Shown here one piece after another: positions 48,932 through 59,200 of a stretch of 64,000 nt of DNA (its first letter is position 1; the number at the start of each line of letters is the position of its first letter). A model generated the notes under the pieces. It did no database searches. It had not been told where the DNA came from and saw nothing but the letters and a program-made list of their open reading frames with translations. The translations under genes were made by a program, and so were the position numbers. This DNA is from Omphalotus guepiniiformis (Eukaryota > Basidiomycota > Agaricomycetes > Agaricales > Omphalotaceae), in NCBI GenBank assembly GCA_028554645.1, contig JAQOOI010000079.1:2108001-2172000 (forward strand), in the 5' to 3' direction.

Positions 48932-50000
48932 TCAATAGAAAGGATAATTAGTGAAGTACGCAGTGGCCGCAGCCAACGTCTGTCCATCAACATCCACATA
49001 TCTCTGACTTTTCCCATACTCATCCCGTTGCTTCATCACCAACAACGAACCCGACCAATTCCGTTTCGCCTTCCCATTCGTGATACTTTGAATACTCAAA
49101 TTCAAAGGTGACCCATCAATCAAACACGAATCACCACAAAAAATATCAATCACAGGCCCAGTACTCGACTCGACGTCCCATATGCGTCCTGATGTAGTAA
49201 TGTGACCCATGAAAGTAATATCGGGTCTTCCCATGTGTTTGCGGACACTGGCGATAGGGTCATCGAATCCCGGATCCAATTCCTCGAGATCTTCTGGGTG
49301 AGCTTCGCATTCCACTTCTACGGTTCGTGGAGAGGTTTCGTTGACGGGGAAGAGGAAGGCTTTGACGGTCTTGAGTGGGATTCCTGCAGCTGACTTTCGT
49401 CCTGTAGATTCCGTAGAGGCCTGAGGAGATGCTAAGGCGTTGCATTGTGCTTTATGCTTCTTCCAGCCCTATGGTGAAGATTATGCGCGTGGATAAAAGA
49501 ATAAGAACGATGTTATCTCACCTGCTTCGCGTGTTGTTCGCTACATGCGTAGACGGTCTTGCATTTCGAGCACTTCACGGTAGTTGGCTTGAAGCACACC
49601 TTGCAAGACTATGAATAGATACACCACAGGATTAACACAAAAGGCATGGGTAAGCTTGAGGGAAGACAAACATTAGGGTCCACTTTTCTCGGACTAAATC
49701 GAAGATCCTCAGTATAACGCGCTAGTCGTCCGCGTACACAGGTCGAACCCACCTAGATCCAGAAACATCCTCCCCTCTCCACGCCCTCTGAATATGACCC
49801 TCAGGAACACCATACTTTTTCCAACTCTCCAAAATCGTAGCAAGATCAACTTGTTTTCCAAAACCCATTGGGCCAGTATGCACATCGAGGATCGAGTCAT
49901 CCGCACTGACACGAGTAACAGAGAGAAAATATCCTGTAGCGTGATCAAGTCCATAGGCGACTTCAATACCACCTTTTGGATCAAGAACTGCGCGTCCCAT
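48932..50000 (-). CDS. MYND-type zinc-finger protein
   Basis: ATG 49998-50000 begins MGRAVLDPKGGIEVAYGLDH in a non-zinc N-terminal domain of about 90 residues (VTRVSADDSILDVHTGPMGF, ILESWKKYGVPEGHIQRAWR). A short exon then gives the MYND finger CKVCFKPTTVKCSKCKTVYA with CSEQHAKQ, continued after an intron by GWKKHKAQCNAL; the Cys/His pattern of PF01753 is complete. The last exon is long and acidic-to-mixed, ending TAAATAYFTNYPFY with TGA at 48932-48934. MYND fingers bind proline-rich peptides, so a scaffold or regulatory role is likely. The C-terminal part (DPIASVRKHMGRPDITFMGH, VIDIFCGDSCLIDGSPLNLS) is not a family I recognise. Four exons. Confidence 0.75.
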
Positions 50001-50287
50001 GGTCAAAGCGTTTAGGGATTGGGGACCCGAGAATAATAGTTGTGGTTGTAGAGAGCACAAAAAAAAAGCAGTGAGAGCGCGCGACGCGTGATTCTTGACT
50101 TTACCTAAGCATTGGGGGTAAGCGCTTAAGCGCCCGGCTTGGTGGCTCGTTCCTAGTGATGACTGTCAAATTCTAAGAATCGTAGCTCCACCTCTGATTC
50201 AAATGTCTTGTAAACTTTTTGTGTTGTGGCGTCTCTCGTTACTATAGAACACTTCGCTAGATTTGAGTGTTGTACAGTGAGAGTGAA
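50001..50287. other. Intergenic, MYND gene promoter
   Basis: Upstream flank of the MYND gene. It includes a small palindrome-rich patch (agcgcttaagcgc, near 50126). No other feature seen. Confidence 0.4.
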
Positions 50288-50559
50288 TGTCGGAAATTCT
50301 CCGTCCGGCATATATGGTCCGCCACCTGATAATGTCCGGCCATTTGATTAGATAAAGAATATATGCCCTAATATGCCCCAAATTTGCCGCCAACGTGAAG
50401 CGTCTGATTATGTAAGCTGTGCGGAATTCATATAAACTTCTAAATATGGGACCATTTTTGCTGCTTCGTTATTCTGATATGGTCATATATTCCCGGCCGA
50501 GCCTGACGGCCTGATATGTGCATATATAGTCATATATCGTCGGACCGGGAATTCCGACA
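50288..50559. mobile_element. Short terminal-inverted-repeat element (MITE-like)
   Basis: The left end TGTCGGAAATTC...CGTCCGGC..ATATATGG (50288-50317) is matched in inverse orientation by the right end: the reverse complement of 50530-50559 starts TGTCGGAATTCCCGGTCCG and continues to ATATATGA. About three quarters of 30 positions match, with one gap. The interior is AT-rich with many tatatg motifs and has no open frame. No clear target duplication is visible. It is probably a small non-autonomous DNA transposon. Confidence 0.5.
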
Positions 50560-51174
50560 CTGAGGCTGTTCAGGAGGAGAGAAATTGAGCTGAATGGTCA
50601 CAGAGTAGTGGTGGACCGTTTTTGATATGAGGTAGAGGGTGCTTACAAGTTGATTGATTTGTCTTTCGATGCCATAGGCTCACAGAAAAGTTGAGCGTTG
50701 GATTGATGGTCTGCAATGTGACAATACAATCACAACTCGTGTCATCCTTAAATGGAAACCTGGAAAGATCTTGAATGATGTAGAGATTATTCAGGGTTAT
50801 TCCAGTGTCTATGTATATCATCTGCCCAGATAATGATACACAAGGCTGTTCCCATGCTGTTAACGGGGCTGCGACAAGGTTAGAAACAAATTTGATGGAT
50901 TCTCCACTCTCATTCTTACCTCCACCATGGAAGAATTTTCTACTAGTCATAGTGTTTGTTCTTCACAAGTCCCACCATATGGCAACAGGCATGTCTTCCA
51001 CTGAATGAGATATGAGCACTAAATAAACTTTGCAGTCAAAGGCAGGAGCAGTCTCCCAGTAGAGATCTAATGCAATCAGAGCACGGTCAACATTCCAGGT
51101 AGATGTTCTCTTTTTCAAATTCTTTACAAGATCAAAAACTTTGGTTATAGTTTTGGTATTCTTAATAATACCTC
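50560..51174. other. Intergenic or decayed 5' region of the NACHT-ankyrin gene
   Basis: A 126-codon minus-strand frame (50570-50950) has no motif and lies in DNA whose AT-rich composition matches the adjoining broken gene. It may be part of the same old insertion. No gene is supported. Confidence 0.35.
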
Positions 51175-54100
51175 TGGTGTTAATATTTCAGGTGGTATTT
51201 TCAATGCTGTTGGAGGAAATCTCTATACAACAAATGTCACTGGCATAATATGAGATCATTTGCATGTACACTCATCTGATTATAATGCCCTAGCATCTGA
51301 TCCAAAGTTCAAAATCTTAAGATGGCTTGATGCCCCAGATTCCTCTACCAACTTCAATAATGCAAGAGACAAGAAAGTTCAAGGTACTGGTGCATGGCTT
51401 CTGGCTGATTCTGAATATATAAAATGGAAAGAAGATGGTGGAATACTATGGATGCAAGGCAAAGGCAAGCCTTGTTTCTCTACTGCATTTATATTATAAG
51501 TAGCTCATTTATGTATAGCTGGTGCTGGCAAGACCTATTTGTGGTAATGTTTTATATTTCAAGTTGTAGATTCACTAATCTGAGAGTGATTGCCAGTACT
51601 ACTGTTATTGACCAGCTGTTAGAGAAAAGCCTATCTAGTCAAGAGCAACCTCCACTCTACCATTACTTTGATTCACGTGATGTCTCAAAGCAACACTACA
51701 GAGGTCTTCTGTCATCTCTATTGGCTCAGCTCATCTTGGCTTCCAAGAATGTTCCCTCTGAGATACAAGATTTATATGAAAAATATCAAAGCAATCCTCA
51801 GAAGCCAGCTCTTGGTATTCTTACAAATATTCTCAGAAAGCTGCTGGCTTTTTATTCATCTATGAAATCTGTGTATCTCATTATGGATGCTATAGATGAG
51901 GCTAGTGAGCCATGCCAGCATGAGGTCACTTCCTTGATTCAGAGCCTATTGGCTATGGACCAGGTGTGCGTCTTTGTGAGTAGTCGCCGGGCTCCAAGCA
52001 TTGACTTCATAAGTTGCACTATTCTTCAGCTGAAAACGGGGAAGATCAGTGCAGATATCAAATTGTATCTGGATGTTAATGTCCCAATGCTAAGAATTCA
52101 AGGCCATCTGCAGGATGAAGTGACACAATTCTTAATGAATGGAGCACATGGACAGTAAGGCTTATATGGATAATTAGTTGATTGTTAGCTGACATAACCA
52201 AGGGTTTAGATGGATTGACTGTCAGATTGGCACACTCATGAAGTGTGGCACCCCTAGAGCAGTAAAGCAAACATTGAAGAACCTTTCATGTGATCTTCAA
52301 ACAACATACAGAGAAAAACTAAAGTGCATTTCTGAGGAGAACAAGCCAGATGCAAGGATTATTTTTCAGTGGCTTACATATGCTGTAAGGCCTCTATCAA
52401 TCCAGGAGTTGGCTGAAATATTGGCTATTGATCTGGAAAGTCTATCATTTCAGTCACTATACCAGGATAATAATCTTAGTGCAAAACTTCACAAGATTGT
52501 TGACACTACACTAGTCACTATACAGCAGGAATTTGTGCAGCTGGCTCATCATTCTGTGAAGGAATTTCACAGATATGAATTGCAATTCAACTGCATATTT
52601 CAAGGTTGAGGAGAGGATTGCACATTGTCTAATCACACAAAGCTGCATGATCTATCTCTGTTATTATGGTGAACAGCCTGAGGTGTATTTAAGGGATTTT
52701 GTTGATATCAACAAGTTTCCATTTGCACAATATGCAGCAGAAAACTGGACAGATCATGGAAGGTTAATGGGACCAATGAATGATGACATTGTTCAGAGTG
52801 GAATGAAGCTGTTAGATAGGACAAACACAGCATTTCTGCAGTGGTTGAGATTACACAGACCAGACAAAACTTATGATGAGATTTATCAGAACAAAATTGG
52901 AGATCCTTTGTATTATGCAGCCTATGCAGGACTACTGGATATTAGTGATAGACTTGTGCAGAATGGTGCAGATGTCAATGCTGAGGGTGGTGAATATGAT
53001 TCTCCTCTTCAAGCTGCTGCTTTCTCTGGACATGAGACTACTGTGAAGCTTCTCCTCTCTGCAGGAGCAGATGTGAATGCTCAAGGTGGCAAGTATGGAT
53101 CTGCTCTCCATGCTGCTGCTTTGTCTGGGCATGAGGCCATTGTAAAGCTTCTCCTCTCAGCTGGTGCAGATGTTCATGCTAAGGATGGTAGATATGGATC
53201 TGCACTCAAAGCTGCAGCTATTTCTGAACAAGAGGCCATTGTAAAGCTTCTTCTCTCAGCAGGTGCAAATATTCATGCTGAGGGTGGTGTATATGGGTCT
53301 GCCTTCCAAGCTGCTGCTGTCTCTAGACATGAGGCTACTGTCAAGCTCTTTCTCTCTGTAGATACAGATGAGGTGTATAGACCTATGTTTCAACATGCTA
53401 GTATCACTGGAGATAATACCACTAAGAGTGGTGAATATGGATCTGCTCTTCAAGCTGCTGCTTTGTCTGGAGATGAGGCCACTGTGAAGCTTCTTCTCTC
53501 AGCAGGTGCTGATGTCCATGCTAAAGGTGGTTTTTATGGATCTGCTCTCCAAGCTGCTTCTATATTTGGACATGAGGCCACTGTGAAGCTTCTTCTCTTA
53601 GCAGGTGTGGATGTTAATGTTGAAGGTGGTTTCCATGGATCTGCCCTTCAAGCTGCTGCTTTCTCTGAAAGTGAGGCTATAGTAAAGCTCCTTCTCTCTA
53701 AAGGTGCAAATGTCAAGATTATGGGTGGGTTCCATGGATCTGCTCTTCAAGCTGCTGCTTGGTCTGGACATGAAGCCAATGTAAACCTTCTCCTCTTGGC
53801 AGGTGCAGATGTCCATGCTAGGGGTGGTGAATATGGATCTGCTCTTCAAGCTGCTGCTTTGTCTGGACAGGAGGCCATTGTGAAAATCCTTCTCTCAGTA
53901 GGTGCAGATGTAAATGCTAATAGTGATAGATATGGATCTGCTCTCTAAGCTGCAGCTAGATCTGGACATGAGGCCACTGTGAAGCTCCTTCTCTCAGCAG
54001 GTGCTCATGTAAATGCTGAGGGTGGTTTCTATGGAACTGCTCTTCAAGCTGCTGCTTTGTCTGGACATCAAGCAATTGTGAAGCTTCTTCTCTTTTCAGG

Positions 54101-54218
54101 TGCTGATGCTCAATTCAAGGGTGGTAGATATGGATCAGCTCTCCAGGCTGCAGTTAGATCTGGAGATGAGGCCACTGTAAAATTCCTTCTTCTAGCAGCA
54201 GATGTGTTAAGATTTTGA
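51175..54218 (+). pseudogene. Broken NACHT-ankyrin (fungal NLR-like STAND) gene
   Basis: In order: NISGGIFNAVGGNLYTTNVT, as found before the NTPase of basidiomycete NLR-like proteins; LRWLDAPDSSTNFNNARDKK; Walker A GKAGAGKT, split by a presumed GC-AG intron (about 51468-51521); then, after an intron ending in cag near 51599, TTVIDQLLEKSLSSQEQPP; Walker B VYLIMDAIDEA; a winged-helix-like stretch (FQWLTYAVRPLSIQELAEIL); LAHHSVKEF; and 12-13 ankyrin-type repeats of 33 residues (52870-54218, consensus YGSALQAAALSGHEATVKLL). Breaks: TGA shortly after the first segment (about 51249), a one-base frame change near 52590 between VKEF and the next segment, and TAA at 53946-53948 inside a repeat at a position where other repeats have CAA. 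Intact relatives are cytosolic signal sensors in non-self recognition. Codons are visibly AT-ending, unlike neighbours. It ends without a normal capping repeat. Confidence 0.75.
52960..54210 (+). repeat. Ankyrin-encoding 99-bp tandem repeats
   Basis: About a dozen tandem 99-bp units, each encoding one 33-residue ankyrin-type repeat with the core (Y/H)GSALQAAA.SG.EA.VKLLLSAGADV.A.GG. One unit (around 53340-53430) is expanded and degenerate (TDEVYRPMFQHASITG). The units are similar at DNA level, suggesting recent unequal exchange. Confidence 0.85.
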
Positions 54219-54392
54219 TGATTTGTCTAAGCCTTGTAAATAACGAGTGAATATAATAGGCATGACACATAGCTTTAGGGGAGTTTCTAGAGGCTCATAG
54301 GATCCAATGTAGAATCTGAAAGCTAGGTAATTAGAGTCTGAGATAGGGTCTGAGAGACAAGATTGAGTAGGGCAAGTAGGACCTGACACTGT
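54219..54392. other. 3' flank of the NACHT-ankyrin gene up to the retrotransposon insertion
   Basis: Non-coding flank ending in ACTGT (54388-54392), the left copy of the target-site duplication of the retrotransposon. The same locus resumes at 60659 with the right ACTGT copy. Confidence 0.7.
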
Positions 54393-54844
54393 TGTTACGG
54401 ATGTTTTCTTTTTTCATCTTATCTCATTGTTTGTACATATAGACACTTTTATTATCAGTAGATAGCATCTTAAGTTATAGATCTAGGGTTATATTAAATA
54501 CACACGTAGGTAGCATGATGATCGAGATCAAGCATGTAGACCTCAAGGCGATCACGATCATTAATGAAACACTTGAGGCAATCGAACTCATGGTAGACAC
54601 ACGGTGGATTAGTCAAGGGTTATAGCCCAGGGTTTAGGGTTTTATTTACGTATATAACAAGTCCGCTTAGGTAGATATTTCTTTAGCTTTGATCTTGTCA
54701 ATAACTCCTCGAGTTTAGACTTGTACTTAGCATACTTCCTTGTATTGTCTCTTTTCTCAATTCCACTTTCTGCTTTTCTCTTACTCGTGTGAAACTAAGA
54801 TCATTGTGTTTGGTTATTTGAGTTTATAACTCGAGTCGCTGACA
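54393..54844 (+). repeat. 5' LTR of copy 1
   Basis: 452 bp, TG...CA ended. It contains a TATA box (TATATAAC, 54651-54658) and, about 30 bp further on, TTAGCTTTGATCTT (54683-54696), the likely transcript start. This site pairs with the primer-binding site just past the LTR, with one G-U wobble. A gggtttagggttt stretch is internal and not telomeric. Confidence 0.93.
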
Positions 54845-54845
54845 T

Positions 54846-54858
54846 AAGATCGAAGCTA
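54846..54858 (+). other. Primer-binding site of copy 1 (putative self-priming)
   Basis: AAGATCGAAGCTA begins one base after the 5' LTR. It is complementary to LTR bases 54684-54696 except for one pair that would be G-U in RNA. No match to an initiator tRNA 3' end is apparent by eye. Confidence 0.6.
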
Positions 54859-55378
54859 CACAACTCACCCGACCAACACAATTCAAATCGCCTTCTTGTT
54901 GCTATTTCAGTAGCAAGTAAGTTTCTCTTGACCCTTCACACGCTTACTTCAGTTTCTCCCTTTGATATTCGGGTTTCCGTCCGAATTAGGAATCTGTGCT
55001 CCATTAGAGTAATTGCGCCTATAGTACAAACGAGTAACGTTGAGTCCGACTCGGTACTGGCAGCAGAAAGCATCGTCTGATAACCAACCTTCGGGGAGGG
55101 GACTTTGCGCTTGGGGAACGAGGTGCACTCCTAGAAAGGCACGCCCAGGTTTACTCAGCAAGCAAGCACAGATTAGGAACTCGTCTATTAGAGGCAGAAA
55201 AGGTCCCGAAATCTCTTTGTGAGGTTACTGACGGACCGAAGTAAACTCTACCATTACGGAATCTTGGGGGAACTTTAGCAGTCTCTTCGAAGAAACCACC
55301 ATCCCATCACCCATCACACCTTCCTACAAATCTCTTGCATCATCTCCTTATTCTACCCGACCTTCTACTCCTACCAGA
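54859..55378 (+). other. Retrotransposon leader (5' UTR), copy 1
   Basis: About 520 nt between primer-binding site and gag, nearly identical in copy 2. It holds short open frames on both strands (for example 54949-55161 minus) conserved only because the copies are recent. It probably contains packaging signals. Confidence 0.6.
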
Positions 55379-56272
55379 ATGTCTGAAACCGAAACCTCGC
55401 GAGGAAAATCACTCCTCAACAAACCCGACAACTTCACCGGCGTCAAATCTGAGTTCAAGAATTGGCGACGGAGACTCTTTACCTATATCCGTGATAAGAA
55501 AAACGGTATCACGACAGATGATGAAAGGATTGATGTTGCGATCTCTTTCATGAATGGAAAGCTTGTAGACGGATGGGTCAATAATTACTACAATACCCAT
55601 TTTGACCAAGACAACGAGAAGTGGCAGAAGGACTGGGCGCATTTCAAGCAAGCCTTGAACAAGGCGTTCCTAGATTCCGGTCTGCAGAGGACAGCGCAGG
55701 AGAAGGTGGAGTTGTTAAAGCAGGGAGCGGGAACGGCGGAGGAGTATTTCCAGGAGTTGGAGATACTGTTGATGGAGGCGGATTACAAGAAGGATGACCC
55801 GTATGTGGTGCGGCTCATTGAGAAGGGCATTAACGAGAAAACTATTGATGCCATCTACACGAGGGACGAGTTGCCCAAAGTGTACGATGAATGGAAGGAC
55901 GTAGTGATCAAGATTGATCAACTATGGAGAAGGCGTCAGGAATGGCGCAAGAATCAGAATCAGAACCGACCGGCGTTTACGCCAAGAAGAGAAAGTCCGC
56001 AAAATGTGGCAGGAAGTGGTGATCGGAGAGACGCCACAGGAACAACCTTTGGGGGTACAGGTAAACCCATGGACATTGACGCGGCCCGAAGGAATGGGCA
56101 GTGTTTCAATTGCGGACAGAGGGGGCATATCTCGCGGGATTGTCCAGCAAAGCGGGGTCAGAGAGTGAGGCAGGTGAACGTACAGGAGGAAGAGAAGAAA
56201 GAAGAACAGCCACCGAGCTGGTTCTTGAACTGGTTGAAATCGGATACGGGTTTTGTCAGAGCTCAGAAGTGA
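55379..56272 (+). CDS. gag: Gag polyprotein, copy 1
   Basis: A 297-residue Gag. The N-terminal and middle helical capsid-like region runs through FTGVKSEFKNWRRRLFTYI, WAHFKQALNKAFLDSGLQRT and EEYFQELEILL, characteristic of Ty3/gypsy retrotransposon gag (PF03732-like). A basic linker (RRRQEWRKNQNQNRP) follows, then one CCHC zinc knuckle CFNCGQRGHISRDC (about residues 242-255). It forms the virus-like particle and binds RNA. The stop TGA (56270-56272) lies in the loop of the frameshift stem-loop. It differs from copy 2 at only about six residues. Confidence 0.93.
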   Translation: MSETETSRGKSLLNKPDNFTGVKSEFKNWRRRLFTYIRDKKNGITTDDERIDVAISFMNGKLVDGWVNNYYNTHFDQDNEKWQKDWAHFKQALNKAFLDSGLQRTAQEKVELLKQGAGTAEEYFQELEILLMEADYKKDDPYVVRLIEKGINEKTIDAIYTRDELPKVYDEWKDVVIKIDQLWRRRQEWRKNQNQNRPAFTPRRESPQNVAGSGDRRDATGTTFGGTGKPMDIDAARRNGQCFNCGQRGHISRDCPAKRGQRVRQVNVQEEEKKEEQPPSWFLNWLKSDTGFVRAQK

Positions 56273-56291
56273 ATACAGGTCCTTCTGAGTT
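56248..56291 (+). promoter_or_regulatory. Programmed -1 frameshift cassette at gag/pol, copy 1
   Basis: In the gag frame the codons ACG GGT TTT form the slippery heptamer G GGT TTT (56248-56254), fitting X XXY YYZ. Five bases later begins an inverted repeat, AGCTCAGAAG (56260-56269) against CTTCTGAGTT (56282-56291): ten pairs including one G-U, with a 12-nt loop that contains the gag stop. The pol frame is -1 relative to gag and overlaps it. Slippage here would make Gag-Pol, with about 5% or so efficiency in comparable systems (not measured here). Confidence 0.8.
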
Positions 56292-59200
56292 AGAATCGGA
56301 ACAGTCTAGTGTAGATCACAAGGACAGCAATTTTCACTTTGTATTTAATCATCCTGAGAATAAATTTGCGTCAGTATCTACAAAGTCCGATTCAAAACCT
56401 GTGAGAGAGCGTTATCCGCCGAATTCACCAGAATGGATAGCGCAGAGAGTAAGGGAGGATGAGTCAGAACGAGCAGTGGGAATTTTGAGAGCATGGATGC
56501 CAACCTGTCGGGCCAGGGAAGCATCGGAAGAAACAGTTGCCCAGATCCGGTCATTGGATATTAGCGAAGCCGTCACAGCCGTAAAGTCACTCAAGAAAAA
56601 CTTGCGGTTCGTAAAAGGTACTAAAGGCAGAGATCTCAAGCTGTCTGTTACAATCGATGACATCGAAAGTGGCAAGCAGATAGAAACATCGGCATTACTT
56701 GACAGTGGAGCAACGGGTTCTTGCGTCAATAAAGAATTCGTAGAGCGACATGACTTAACTGTTAAGAGATTACCAGTAAAGATGCCAGTATACAATGCTG
56801 ATGGTACCTTAAACGAGGACGGTTCAATTGAAGGATTCATAGAAGTCAGATTAGTAATGGGAGATCATGCGGAACGCATTGAACTTGCTGTTACAAATTT
56901 AGGCAAAACGGACATATCCCTAGGACTCGATTGGTTAAGACGTCATAACCCCAATATAGATTGGAATGACTCAACCTTAAAATTTGATCGATGTCCTAAG
57001 AAGTGTGGTTACATACCGTATTACCTAAAACCTGAATCCGACGCTGAAGTCCGAGAACTGGAAGAAGGGGATCGGTTGTTTTACCTGAATTGGGACGGAT
57101 ATCTTCGGAGTATGAACTTTGGAAAAGGCAAAAAGACTGAGTCAAAAGCAGACAAGTACGTCAATGAGTACAAGGATGTTTTTGATGAAGCCGATTTCCA
57201 AAATTTACCCAAACGAAGACCCTGGGACCATGCAATTGAACTGAAGCCAGACTTTACGCCAGTAGATTGCAAGGTCTATCCATTAAATCCTTTGGAACAG
57301 AAAGTTTTAGATGAGTTCATTAAGGAAAATCTGAAATCTGGACGAATTAGACCATCAAAGTCACCGATGGCCTCACCATTCTTCTTTGTGGCAAAGAAAG
57401 ATGGGAAACTTCGACCTGTCCAGGATTATCAAAAATTGAATGAAGCAACGATAAAGAACAAATACCTGTTGCCGCTCATTCAAGAACTCATTGATAAACT
57501 GAAGGATTCGAAAGTATTTTCGAAAATGGATGTTCGATGGGGATACAATAATATCCGGATCAAAGAAGGTGATGAGTGGAAGGCGGCATTTAGGACTAAT
57601 CGGGGGCTCTTTGAACCAACGGTTATGTTCTTTGGTCTTACAAATTCTCCGGCGACCTTCCAAGCGTTTATGAATCATATCTTAAGGGATTTGATCAACG
57701 AAGGTCACGTCATGGTGTACTTAGACGATATCTTGGTTTTCACAAATACAATCGAAGAGCACGAGTCAATTGTAAAACAGGTGTTAGATATATTACGACA
57801 ACACAAGTTGTATCTTAGACCTGAAAAGTGCGAATTCGAGACCAGTAATGGTGAGTACCTTGGAGTGTTTGTAGGAAATGGACAAGTGCAGATGGATCCA
57901 AAGAAAGTCAAAGCGGTAAAAGAATGGAAAATACCAGGAAACAAGAAGGAAGTACAGTCCTTCTTGGGTTTCTGCAACTTCTACCGACGATTTATCCGAG
58001 GATTTAGTCAAGTGGCGAAACCATTGTCATCACTGACTGGGAATTCAAAGTGGGAATGGACAGAGCAACAACAGCAGGCATTCGAAGAACTCAAAAGTAG
58101 AATTGCCGAAGAAGTAGTTCTAACCATACCCAGTGATCATGGACAATTCAGAGTCGAGGCAGATTCATCAGATTATGCGAACGGAGCTGTCTTATTGCAA
58201 AAGATAGATGGAAAATGGTGGCCTATTGCGTTCAGATCTAGATCTCTAAATGAAACGGAACGTAATTATGAGATCTATGATAAGGAAATGATGGCCATTA
58301 TGGATTCCTTAGCAGATTGGAGACAGTATCTGATGGGTGCGGGAGAGTCATTTGAGATCTATACAGATCATCAAAATCTTCAGTATTTCAAAAAGCCTCA
58401 GAAATTGAATCGCCGACAAGCCCGATGGATCACTGAACTATCCGAATACGACTTTACGTTGATTCATAAACCCGGAAAGTCAATGGGAAAGCCAGATGCA
58501 TTGTCCAGGATGGCCAATCATGAGACGGGGGAGAAAGACAATGAGGATGTGGTACTTTTAAAGCCGGAACTTTTTTCGATCAACAGACTAGAGATGCCCG
58601 AGGACGAGATCTTAGATCTTATCAAGAAAAAGTCAAAAGTGCAGGATAATCTAGTGAATAAGGCTTTAGAAGGAAAAGAGAAGGATTGGGTCGAGTCAGA
58701 GGAAGGAATTGTGACGTGGCAGGATAGGATTTACGTGCCTATTGATAATAGGTTACGGGGAAAGATCATCGGACTACATCATGATACCGTTCTGACGGGA
58801 CATCCAGGGCAGTTCAAAACCATGGAATTGGTGACAAGAAACTATTGGTGGCCGGGAATCACTCAGGATGTACGGAAATACGTTAAAGGGTGTGAAAAGT
58901 GTCAGGCCACTAAGATTCATCGAACCAAACCAACAGGAACACTAGTCACAAACAATGTTCCACAAGGTCCCTGGGAAGTCATAGGAACGGATCTGATCGG
59001 AGAACTACCGGAAGCTGGAGGTTTTAATGCCATAAGTGTGACTGTGGACCATTTCACCAAACGAACACGTTTGGTACCCACACACATGTCGTTAACGTCT
59101 GAAGGAATGGCCAGAATCTATAGGGACAAAATCTTTCCTATACATGGATTACCGAGAAAGATTATTCATGATCGGGGACCTCAATATCATTCCCGATTCA

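Noticed and set aside
48459..48938. 159-codon plus frame
   Set aside because: No motif; it overlaps the stop of the MYND gene on the other strand.
50570..50950. 126-codon minus-strand frame next to the NACHT-ankyrin remnant
   Set aside because: No motif, no intron support, AT-rich context of decayed DNA.
52238..52609. Treating the NACHT parts as two separate intact genes (ending 52609 and starting 52575)
   Set aside because: The two frames overlap and together make one continuous family alignment, so a frame change in one gene is the simpler reading.
53940..53950. Repeat-induced point mutation as the cause of the TAA in the ankyrin array
   Set aside because: Only an isolated change; the neighbouring repeats keep their CAA and CAG codons, so a mass C-to-T process is not supported.
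54630..54660. Telomere-like gggtttagggttt in the LTR
   Set aside because: Only about one and a half units and present in each LTR copy; not a telomere or an interstitial telomeric array.
54949..55161. A 70-codon minus-strand frame in the leader of retrotransposon copy 1, repeated at 61298-61510 in copy 2
   Set aside because: Conservation simply reflects the near identity of the two recent copies; no protein motif, no promoter, and it lies in the untranslated leader.
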